Positions 1 to 6,238 of a stretch of DNA of 7,105 nucleotides are shown in pieces (position 1 is the first letter of the stretch; the number at the start of each line of letters is the position of its first letter). Origin of the DNA: Hungatella sp. UBA5982 (lineage in GTDB: Bacteria > Bacillota > Clostridia > Lachnospirales > Lachnospiraceae). The stretch lies in NCBI GenBank assembly GCA_002429965.1, contig DJBG01000210.1:1-7105 (forward strand), in the 5' to 3' direction. Made by a program: the position numbers and the translations under genes. The notes under the pieces are model-generated. The model had not been told where the DNA came from. It searched no databases and saw only the letters and a list, made by a program, of their open reading frames with translations.

Positions 1-83
1 GGAAGTCCCATCCTCCATATGCGGTAAAACCATACGGGGACACGAAAAAGATTTCTTATTACCATATAAAAGATACGATTCAT
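1..83 (-). CDS. Probable 1-acyl-glycerol-3-phosphate acyltransferase (PlsC-like), N-terminal fragment
   Basis: An open frame starts with ATG at 83 and leaves the window after 27 codons, beginning MNRIFYMVIRNLFRVP and continuing with aromatic and basic residues (VWFYRIWRMGL). A GGGAGGA ribosome binding site lies at 94-100, overlapping the end of the fumarase beta gene, and only 6 bases separate that gene's stop codon from this ATG. It therefore looks like the next gene of the fumarase operon. The hydrophobic-basic start resembles that of PlsC-type membrane-associated lysophosphatidate acyltransferases of Lachnospiraceae, which make phosphatidic acid. The catalytic HX4D motif would lie outside the window, so the family call rests on memory of N-terminal style only. 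That it is a real, translationally spaced gene is more certain than its function. Confidence 0.5.
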   Translation of the reverse strand, partial: MNRIFYMVIRNLFRVPVWFYRIWRMGL

Positions 84-89
84 TTTTCT

Positions 90-641
90 TTAATCCTCCC
101 TGTATCTTTCTATGGCTGTTTCATATAAATTGTTTCCTTTGCTGTCTATGACAACCACCACTGGAAAGTCTTTGATTTCCAGACGCCTTATGGCCTCTGT
201 TCCTAAATCTTCATAAGCAATTACTTCAGAGGCAAGGATACATTTAGAAAGAAGAGCTCCAGCCCCTCCCACCGCCGCAAAATAAATGGATTCGTTTCTT
301 ACGATGGCTTCAATGACTTCTTTGCTTCTTTTCCCTTTTCCTATCATTCCCCCCATTCCCATATCAAGAAGAAGGGGAGTGTATTTATCCATGCGGCTGG
401 CTGTGGTCGGTCCTGCGGAACCGATGGGGCGTCCATCCCTGGCCGGTGATGGTCCCATGTAATAGATCATGTTTCCTTCTATATCAAAGGGAAGACTTCC
501 CTTTTGATCCAAAGCTTCTTTCATTCTTTTATGAGCGGCATCCCGGGCAGTATAAATGGTCCCGGTCAGATAAACGTAATCCCCTGCATTTAAGCCTTTT
601 GCATCTTCCCTGCTGATCGGTACCTTTATGTGATGATCCAT
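90..641 (-). CDS. fumB: Class I fumarate hydratase, beta subunit (C-terminal domain protein)
   Basis: This is the beta subunit of the two-subunit, iron-sulfur-dependent class I fumarase, which interconverts fumarate and L-malate in the cytoplasm. It corresponds to the C-terminal domain of E. coli FumA and to TtdB. In the 183-residue form, the family block TGTIYTARDAAHKRM lies at about 26-40, SAGPTTASRMD at about 75-85, a Gly-rich GMGGMIGKG at about 95-103, and YFAAVGGAGAL at about 120-130. The start at 641 is preferred because GGAGG stands 5 bases upstream. An in-frame ATG at 668 overlaps the alpha stop codon (TAATG) but has no such site and would add nine atypical residues. It follows the alpha gene directly, as expected for an obligate complex. 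The closely related L-tartrate dehydratase cannot be fully excluded. The gene name follows the alpha/beta convention, not E. coli FumB. Confidence 0.9.
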   Translation of the reverse strand: MDHHIKVPISREDAKGLNAGDYVYLTGTIYTARDAAHKRMKEALDQKGSLPFDIEGNMIYYMGPSPARDGRPIGSAGPTTASRMDKYTPLLLDMGMGGMIGKGKRSKEVIEAIVRNESIYFAAVGGAGALLSKCILASEVIAYEDLGTEAIRRLEIKDFPVVVVIDSKGNNLYETAIERYRED

Positions 642-667
642 GGTTTCCTCCATTCTATGCTCAATCA

Positions 668-1510
668 TTATAAGACTCTGTGTGCATGTCTGTTTACATG
701 ACAGCAGATATTGACTGCTACGGGCAGTCCGGCTATGTGGGTAGGATAGGTTTCAATGTTTACAGCCAGAGCGGTAATCCTTCCCCCCAGACCCCCGGGT
801 CCGATTCCAAGCTTGTTGATCTTCTCAAGCATCTCTGATTCCAGTTCCTTCACATACGGAACCCGGGACCGATTCTCAACATCCCTGGTCAAAGCCTGCT
901 TTGCTAACTGAGCACATTTTTCAAAGGTTCCGCCGATTCCCACTCCGACAACCATAGGAGGGCATGCATTTGGTCCGGCTTCCTTAACGGCAGATAATAT
1001 GGAATCCTTGATTCCTTCCAAGCCATCCGCAGGCTTTAACATGAATATGCGGCTCATGTTTTCACTTCCAAACCCTTTGGGAGCAACTGTAATATCAATC
1101 CTATCTCCGTCCACTATTTCATAATGGATGACAGCAGGAGTATTATCCTTTGTGTTCACACGCTCTACCGGCTCCACGACAGATTTTCTTAAGTATCCTT
1201 CTCCATATCCTTCTCTTACTCCCTGATTTATAGCATCGGTAAGATTGCCGCCTTCTATATGTACATCCTGCCCTATCTTTACAAAAATCACTGCCATTCC
1301 AGTATCCTGGCAAATGGGAATCATATCTTCTCCCGCAATTTTTAAGTTTTCCTTCAGCTGGCAGAGCACCTGTCTGCCAAGGGGTGATGTTTCTTCATCC
1401 ACTGCCTTAAGAAATATCCTTTCCATATCACTTGAGAGCACATGGTTGGCTTCTATACACATTTCTTTCACGTTCTTCGTTATTTCTTCAATTCTAACCG
1501 TTCTTATCAT
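668..1510 (-). CDS. fumA: Class I fumarate hydratase, alpha subunit (4Fe-4S domain)
   Basis: This is the catalytic iron-sulfur subunit of class I fumarase (malate = fumarate + water), equivalent to the N-terminal domain of E. coli FumA and to TtdA. The 280-residue length is normal for the split form. The three cluster-ligand contexts are visible: PICQDTG (Cys67), GPNACPPM (Cys183) and NICCHVNRHAH (Cys269 or Cys270). Other family blocks are EPVERVNTKDNTPAV and VVGVGIGGTFEKCA. The start at 1510 is chosen because GGAGGG lies 4 bases upstream. An in-frame ATG at 1522 actually contains part of that site and adds only MEGY. It is the first gene after the promoter at 1548-1576, and its stop codon overlaps an ATG of the beta frame. 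Such enzymes are oxygen-labile and typical of anaerobes, where they serve the reductive or partial TCA pathway. Tartrate dehydratase is the main alternative. Confidence 0.92.
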   Translation of the reverse strand: MIRTVRIEEITKNVKEMCIEANHVLSSDMERIFLKAVDEETSPLGRQVLCQLKENLKIAGEDMIPICQDTGMAVIFVKIGQDVHIEGGNLTDAINQGVREGYGEGYLRKSVVEPVERVNTKDNTPAVIHYEIVDGDRIDITVAPKGFGSENMSRIFMLKPADGLEGIKDSILSAVKEAGPNACPPMVVGVGIGGTFEKCAQLAKQALTRDVENRSRVPYVKELESEMLEKINKLGIGPGGLGGRITALAVNIETYPTHIAGLPVAVNICCHVNRHAHRVL

Positions 1511-1547
1511 ATAACCCTCCATACATGCAGGCCCTTTGTTTTATTTC

Positions 1548-1576
1548 ATCATAAATGATTCTTATTGTGAAATCAA
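1548..1576 (-). promoter_or_regulatory. Predicted sigma-70/sigma-A promoter of the fumarase operon
   Basis: On the minus strand a -35 TTGATT (1571-1576) and a -10 TATGAT (1548-1553) are separated by exactly 17 bases. This predicts transcription from about 1541 and a leader of about 30 bases before the alpha start. The -10 lies in a small dyad, ATCAT-TT-ATGAT (1548-1559), that could be an operator. The promoter starts just after the terminator that ends the upstream regulator gene, so the fumarase genes appear to be transcribed independently of it. Confidence 0.65.
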
Positions 1577-1587
1577 GTTCAAACACA

Positions 1588-1631
1588 AAATAAGGCAGGG
1601 AATGTTTTATTTATCATTCCCTGCCTTATTT
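1588..1631 (-). terminator. Intrinsic terminator of the Rrf2-type regulator gene
   Basis: There is a perfect 17-bp inverted repeat (arms 1588-1604 and 1615-1631, with a GC-rich GGCAGGG core) and a 10-base loop. Read on the minus strand, the stem ends in TTATTT and runs on into TTGTGTTTG, a U-rich tail in the transcript. It lies 57 bases past the regulator's stop codon and before the fumarase promoter, so it separates the two transcription units. Confidence 0.85.
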
Positions 1632-1688
1632 AAAGGAAAACCGGTTCACTTTAAATTCACCCAAAAGCTATTTGTTATTATTAAAAAC

Positions 1689-2120
1689 TCATGTCTTAGA
1701 ATCAAGGCGGTTCCGGATCAGCTTTTCCTGAATATCTTTTATCGTGATCTCTTCCATTCTTTTTCTGCAAAGCTCGTTTAAATCCCCATAGATTTCATCC
1801 ATGACCCCTGACATTCCAGAGGCAATCATACAGGGGGTATCTACATTTCCGGATTTCCAGGAAGAAGATACAAAGGTAACTTCCAAAGCTTCACAAATGC
1901 TTCTTAAATTAACTTCGGAGGAATCTTTTGCAATATGATAGCCGCCCTCCAGCCCTTCCTTTGTTGTGATAATTCCGGCTTTTTTTAATTTTGCCATCAC
2001 TTTTCTTACCCGGGCAGGATTGGTGCATACATTGGAAGCCAGTTCTTCACTGGAAATGGTGGTCTTCCTCTGATTTAAATAAACTATTCCATGAACCGCT
2101 ACTGCAAACTCACTTGTCAT
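1689..2120 (-). CDS. Rrf2-family transcriptional regulator (YwnA-like)
   Basis: This 143-residue protein has the size and layout of Rrf2-family winged-helix repressors. An N-terminal helix (MTSEFAVAVHGIVYL) precedes a helix-turn-helix at about 22-48 (SSEELASNVCTNPARVRKVM) and a wing with KEGLEGGY at about 54-61; the C-terminal part (120-135) is a helix for dimerisation. The first residues and the NPARVRKVM recognition helix recall Bacillus subtilis YwnA. It lacks the three closely spaced cysteines that bind the Fe-S cluster in IscR and NsrR. In that part only Cys97 (DTPCMIA) remains, so sensing by a single thiol or by a small ligand is possible but unproven. The start has AGGGGA 5 bases upstream. 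An earlier ATG meets a stop after two codons. It has its own promoter and terminator. The target is unknown; autoregulation and control of the adjacent fumarase operon are reasonable guesses. Confidence 0.85.
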   Translation of the reverse strand: MTSEFAVAVHGIVYLNQRKTTISSEELASNVCTNPARVRKVMAKLKKAGIITTKEGLEGGYHIAKDSSEVNLRSICEALEVTFVSSSWKSGNVDTPCMIASGMSGVMDEIYGDLNELCRKRMEEITIKDIQEKLIRNRLDSKT

Positions 2121-2125
2121 ACGAA

Positions 2126-2230
2126 TCCCCTATTTCATGGGCTTAATTTTCTTAGTGAAGTCAAATGTAGTGCGGACTGAACTTAGAAAATCAGCCGTTC
2201 GATGAGCCGTTAAGCAAATCGAACCTCCTT
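2126..2230 (-). promoter_or_regulatory. Structured leader of the Rrf2 gene with an orphan ribosome binding site
   Basis: This lies between the predicted transcription start (about 2253) and the regulator's start codon. On the minus strand there is first a perfect AAGGAGG (2224-2230). Six bases later TTG opens an eight-codon frame (2191-2217, reading LNGSSNG after the start). A 7-bp hairpin (2197-2203 with 2218-2224) takes in the last G of that site and loops over the TTG. A second, imperfect hairpin joins 2146-2162 with 2175-2191 (7, 3 and 4 bp blocks). The gene's own weaker site AGGGGA is at 2126-2131. This could be a leader-peptide or RNA switch, or a decayed gene start. No known riboswitch motif was recognised. 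Confidence 0.3.
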
Positions 2231-2237
2231 GATCTGT

Positions 2238-2271
2238 AATTGATATAGTTTCAGTTTATATTTTATCAATT
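2238..2271. repeat. Inverted repeat over the Rrf2 promoter, candidate operator
   Basis: Perfect 8-bp arms AATTGATA (2238-2245) and TATCAATT (2264-2271) flank 18 bases that include most of the -10 box and the predicted transcription start. A second short dyad, TTGAC-N8-GTCAA (2271-2288), covers the -35 box and the start of the spacer. Placement over a promoter of a repressor gene suggests autoregulation; this is inferred from position only. Confidence 0.4.
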
Positions 2272-2288
2272 TGACGGATCAATGTCAA
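2260..2288 (-). promoter_or_regulatory. Predicted strong promoter of the Rrf2-type regulator gene
   Basis: On the minus strand a consensus -35 TTGACA (2283-2288) and a -10 TAAAAT (2260-2265) are spaced by 17 bases, predicting a start near 2253. It lies 25 bases past the stop codon of the HPr-like gene. No clear terminator is seen between them, so the sugar operon may also read through into the regulator gene. Confidence 0.7.
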
Positions 2289-2313
2289 GCGGACTTCCCT
2301 TACTTCATGGAAT

Positions 2314-2586
2314 TCAGCGGTTTTTGGATAATCCAATTTTTACTGTCAGGTTTTTCAACTCTTCAATCGCCTGGTTTTCATCTTCCCCAGCGACTGTTAT
2401 TGTCACCCGTTCTTCCTGTTTGACGGCTAATCTCATAATAGCAAGGGGATTTTTTAGATCCGCTTCCATTTTTTCTTTTATTAATAGGATATGAGAGGTA
2501 TATTTCTTGGCTTCCGCAGCCATATCTCCTGCCGATCTGGCATGAATCCCCATTGCATCCTGTACTATAAATTCAAACTGCTTCAC
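2314..2586 (-). CDS. HPr-like phosphocarrier protein lacking the regulatory serine
   Basis: This is a 90-residue HPr-family protein, the small cytoplasmic carrier that takes phosphate from Enzyme I and gives it to EIIA. The active-site histidine is His15, in GIHARSA, with Arg17 following as in true HPr; the usual HARPA proline is Ser18. The region that normally reads KSIMGVM reads KNPLAIM, so the Ser46 position is Asn46. HPr kinase could not phosphorylate it there, and it should not act as a CcpA corepressor. The GTG start is chosen because AGGAGG lies 6 bases upstream, directly after the GH1 stop codon, and the family begins at this point. Upstream in-frame ATG codons fall inside the GH1 gene. 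As the last gene of a PTS operon it probably serves the neighbouring EIIA rather than acting as the housekeeping HPr, although exchange with other systems is possible. Confidence 0.88.
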   Translation of the reverse strand: MKQFEFIVQDAMGIHARSAGDMAAEAKKYTSHILLIKEKMEADLKNPLAIMRLAVKQEERVTITVAGEDENQAIEELKNLTVKIGLSKNR

Positions 2587-2599
2587 AAAGCACCTCCTG

Positions 2600-4060
<1,461 letters not shown>

Positions 4061-4068
4061 TTACTGGT

Positions 4069-4410
4069 TCATTCTTTATTTTCCAGGCGTGATAAACGCT
4101 TTTCCCAATTCTCAAAGATTTTAATCATTTGTTTTGCTATATTGATTTCACTGTATATGGTCATTAACGTATCCTGTGCATGGGCGAAAATCAATGAATA
4201 CTCCGCTTTTTCTCCTCTGGTCTCTCCCTGGATGGCATCTGTCTGGATCCGATGTGCCTCTGTAATCTTTTTCTGTGCTTCCTTCATCTTTTCATTTGCC
4301 AAAATAAAATCCTGATCAGCAATGGCTGTCAATGCTTCCTTGCACAATAAGCGTGCATCTCCCGCATTCATAATAATGCTCATTGCAGATTCTAGTGTTT
4401 TTTCATCCAT
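4069..4410 (-). CDS. PTS lactose/cellobiose-family EIIA component
   Basis: This 113-residue soluble EIIA protein of the lactose/N,N'-diacetylchitobiose family accepts phosphate from HPr and passes it to EIIB. The helical family layout is clear: SIIMNAGDAR near 11-20, a middle helix with EAQKKITEAHRIQTD at about 44-58, and the phosphorylation site His77 in FAHAQDTLM. Asp80 of the same motif corresponds to the metal-binding Asp of the trimeric LacF protein. The C-terminal helix (90-112) is amphipathic, in keeping with the trimeric bundle. The start at 4410 is chosen because the family begins here and AAGGGTGA lies upstream. The longer in-frame extension to 4482 is a run of Lys and Arg that overlaps the EIIC gene and is not credible. 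It sits 22 bases after EIIC and 32 before the GH1 gene. Confidence 0.92.
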   Translation of the reverse strand: MDEKTLESAMSIIMNAGDARLLCKEALTAIADQDFILANEKMKEAQKKITEAHRIQTDAIQGETRGEKAEYSLIFAHAQDTLMTIYSEINIAKQMIKIFENWEKRLSRLENKE

Positions 4411-4432
4411 TTTAATCACCCTTCTTATTATT

Positions 4433-5692
4433 CTATTTCTTTTCCACTGCTTTTTTCTCTGCTTCTGTCTCTTGACTGTCATAGATACGGAAGAATGGAT
4501 ACCATATTACGGTTGAAAGCAAAGCACAGACGGCCATTAAAATAATACCTTTGATACTTCCCGTTGTCAGCCATGTGGAAATGGGGAAAGGACAGTACCA
4601 CATATCAAAAACCCTTGTAGGAATAGGTGCGAATGGAATTACCTTTGTAAAAATCCATACTACCGTAGGAAGTACGATTCCCATCAGCCACATAGGAATC
4701 ATCATAATCGGATTCCATGCAATACATCCGAATACTACCGGTTCATTAATATTAAAAATTGCAGGTACTAGACAGGCGCGTCCCAATGCCCTCAATTTAT
4801 TGCTTTTTGCAAATATGAGCATAATAACCAGCGGCAATGTACATCCGATTCCGCCGATCCATAGATAAGCAGAGTATACCGTAGGATCAGTGACCAGATT
4901 CAATGTCTCATGGGTGGCTGTTCCGGTCGCTACCATACTTACATTAGCAGTAATAGCCATGAGCATCGCCGGTTTATAGACCGGTGTAAGAACCCAGCTT
5001 GAAATTCCAAGTGAATATAAAAAACAAACAAGAAAAAGGGAAAGGGCAAATCCCCAGGGGGTCTGCATAACATTGGAAATCGGCATAAATAGCGCCAGAA
5101 GAAGATTATAAATATCAATTCCAAGCAGATCTACCAAAATCCAAAGAGTACAAACAACGATCCCCGCCGGCAGCATGGAATCAAACCATGCCCTTACAAA
5201 GTCTGGGATCACGGAAGTCTCCTTAAAAAATGAGAACTTTCCGAAAATCCCCATAATAAAACCTGAGAACACACCTGCGGTAATTGCAACAAACATGCCT
5301 CCGGCTCCTAAGGATGCATGCTGGAATCCTGGCACACCATCTTTGATCACCTGGGGAGATATAATAATTAAAAATGCCACCACACCGGAAAGTGCCGCAA
5401 TGATCCTTTGTTTGCGCAGGCGCTTTTTTTCCATTAAATTAAACGGTATCAAAAATGCAATGAACAATGATAACAATCCCATTGTCCAGCCAAAGGGAGT
5501 CCAGAAATTAGGCCACCATTGCCAGCCAAACACTTCTCCCGGAACAGTTAAAAAGCAAAATATTGATCCTAACAAAATAAACGGAAGCACCTGCATGATG
5601 GAATCTTTTAAGGTGGTAACCCAGACATTGTTATTAATTTTGTTCATTTTCGGTGCAAAACTGTGCTCTAACCAATGAATTAACTGTTTCAT
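4433..5692 (-). CDS. PTS lactose/cellobiose-family EIIC membrane permease
   Basis: This 419-residue integral membrane component binds the sugar and moves it while EIIB phosphorylates it. It has the usual start of the family (MKQLIHWLEHSFAPKMNKI, then WVTTLKDSIMQVLPFILLGS) and about ten hydrophobic segments spread from residue 30 to 400. The substrate-site motif NINEPVVFG is at 314-322, with Glu317 matching the conserved sugar-binding Glu of the ChbC/CelB class. The length is at the short end of the normal range, and no EIIB or EIIA domain is fused. The last residues (QETEAEKKAVEKK) form a charged cytoplasmic tail. AAGGAGG stands 6-7 bases before the ATG. Substrate within the beta-glycoside group (cellobiose, aryl-glucosides, chitobiose, others) cannot be told from sequence by eye. 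The GH1 partner suggests a glucoside- or galactoside-type sugar phosphorylated at C6. Confidence 0.93.
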   Translation of the reverse strand: MKQLIHWLEHSFAPKMNKINNNVWVTTLKDSIMQVLPFILLGSIFCFLTVPGEVFGWQWWPNFWTPFGWTMGLLSLFIAFLIPFNLMEKKRLRKQRIIAALSGVVAFLIIISPQVIKDGVPGFQHASLGAGGMFVAITAGVFSGFIMGIFGKFSFFKETSVIPDFVRAWFDSMLPAGIVVCTLWILVDLLGIDIYNLLLALFMPISNVMQTPWGFALSLFLVCFLYSLGISSWVLTPVYKPAMLMAITANVSMVATGTATHETLNLVTDPTVYSAYLWIGGIGCTLPLVIMLIFAKSNKLRALGRACLVPAIFNINEPVVFGCIAWNPIMMIPMWLMGIVLPTVVWIFTKVIPFAPIPTRVFDMWYCPFPISTWLTTGSIKGIILMAVCALLSTVIWYPFFRIYDSQETEAEKKAVEKK

Positions 5693-5710
5693 TTTTCTCC
5701 TCCTTTTTCC

Positions 5711-6016
5711 TCAGCTCATTTCGCTCATCAAATGATCCAAGGCCATCTCTCCATTTAATGTTGAATAATATTCCGGCTTCATTAAGATGACCTTAACATC
5801 CTTTCCGCCCGTATATTCTTCAATTTCATCCAAAATATAAGCCAGGTGCGGTCCTACCATAAGAGCATCAATTTCATCAATATAGTTCTCAATTTCACTT
5901 TCCCCTCTGGCCTTTACGCTGATCTCCATTTTTCTTGCGGCCGCTGCCTTTCTAATATTAGCTGCCATAAACCCGGAGCTTGCACCAGATCCGCAAACTA
6001 GTAAAACATTTAACAT
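5711..6016 (-). CDS. PTS lactose/cellobiose-family EIIB component
   Basis: This 101-residue cytoplasmic EIIB domain receives phosphate from EIIA on a cysteine and transfers it to the incoming sugar. The N-terminal strand and phosphate loop read LLVCGSGASSGF, with phospho-Cys8 and the loop Gly9-Ser14. Family features further on are ALMVGPHLAYILDEI at about 51-65 and the C-terminal segment VKVILMKPEYYSTLNG. The usual loop is C-S-A-G-M-S-T or S; here Gly-Ser follows the Cys, a common variant. AAAGGAGG is found 9 bases before the ATG. It is the first gene of the five-gene operon and is separated from EIIC by 18 bases. Full-length domain; no fusion. Confidence 0.92.
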   Translation of the reverse strand: MLNVLLVCGSGASSGFMAANIRKAAAARKMEISVKARGESEIENYIDEIDALMVGPHLAYILDEIEEYTGGKDVKVILMKPEYYSTLNGEMALDHLMSEMS

Positions 6017-6049
6017 AAATAAAATCCTCCTTTATCTGTATACTATGGT

Positions 6050-6105
6050 TTATGAGAAGCGGTCTGTATCCCCTCATAAGATGCTGAAAACATTTTTAGT
6101 TTTCA
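6050..6105. repeat. Two dyads in the leader/promoter region of the PTS operon
   Basis: There are two perfect 7-bp inverted repeats: TTATGAG (6050-6056) with CTCATAA (6073-6079), 16 bases apart, and TGAAAAC (6085-6091) with GTTTTCA (6099-6105), 7 bases apart. They lie 34-89 bases before the EIIB start. Neither is followed by a U-run, so they look more like protein-binding sites or mRNA hairpins than terminators. The halves of the second resemble a cre site, but the 7-base insertion breaks the CcpA consensus. No convincing -35/-10 pair was found for the operon, which fits activator dependence. Confidence 0.35.
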
Positions 6106-6148
6106 TAATTTCTTTGATGTATTCATTATGACTTTTTTCCACTTACAA

Positions 6149-6193
6149 TTCCACCAGACATTTGCACATGGAGCGTGCAAAACTTTGGTGGAA
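6149..6193. promoter_or_regulatory. Large nested palindrome between the PTS operon and its regulator, candidate operator
   Basis: Outer arms TTCCACCA (6149-6156) and TGGTGGAA (6186-6193) and inner arms TTTGCAC (6161-6167) and GTGCAAA (6175-6181) share one centre at 6171. Each arm pair is separated by 4 bases on either side, and the central loop is 7 bases. A further TTCCAC lies at 6137-6142, in direct repeat with the left outer arm at a 12-base period. The right outer arm falls where the -35 box of the divergent regulator gene would be. It is a good candidate for the binding site of the PRD regulator. Confidence 0.5.
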
Positions 6194-6211
6194 AAATCCT
6201 TTCTATACTCT

Positions 6212-6217
6212 TATAAT
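6212..6217 (+). promoter_or_regulatory. Candidate -10 box of the PRD regulator gene
   Basis: A perfect TATAAT occurs 21 bases before the start codon. At 16-18 bases upstream the sequence (GTGGAAAA) does not resemble TTGACA, and it overlaps the right arm of the palindrome at 6149-6193. The promoter may thus be weak or controlled by a bound protein. The implied leader is very short, with the ribosome binding site (6224-6230) near the transcription start. Confidence 0.4.
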
Positions 6218-6238
6218 AGACAGAAGGAGGATTTTACA

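Noticed and set aside
1565..1588. TTGTG-N14-CACAA around the fumarase -35, resembling a Rex redox operator
   Set aside because: The right half (TTTCACAA) fits, but the left half is imperfect and the spacing is too long for the usual 18-bp Rex site.
2121..2253. T-box or another known riboswitch in the Rrf2 leader
   Set aside because: No T-box AGGGTGG-type sequence or other familiar riboswitch core could be recognised.
4411..4482. N-terminal extension of EIIA starting at 4482
   Set aside because: It is a Lys/Arg-rich stretch overlapping the EIIC end, and the conserved EIIA protein begins at 4410 behind a ribosome binding site.
5175..5678. Plus-strand frame of 167 codons inside the EIIC gene
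   Set aside because: It is antisense to a clear full-length membrane protein gene, has no family features and no supporting ribosome binding site.
6050..6079. Leader hairpin as a BglG-type antiterminator (RAT) target
   Set aside because: It has no RAT-like sequence, no overlapping terminator and no U-run, and the regulator carries DNA-binding HTH domains, not an RNA-binding CAT domain.
6085..6105. TGAAAAC and GTTTTCA as a catabolite-responsive element
   Set aside because: The halves match a cre, but 7 extra bases lie between them, so CcpA should not recognise it as a normal site.
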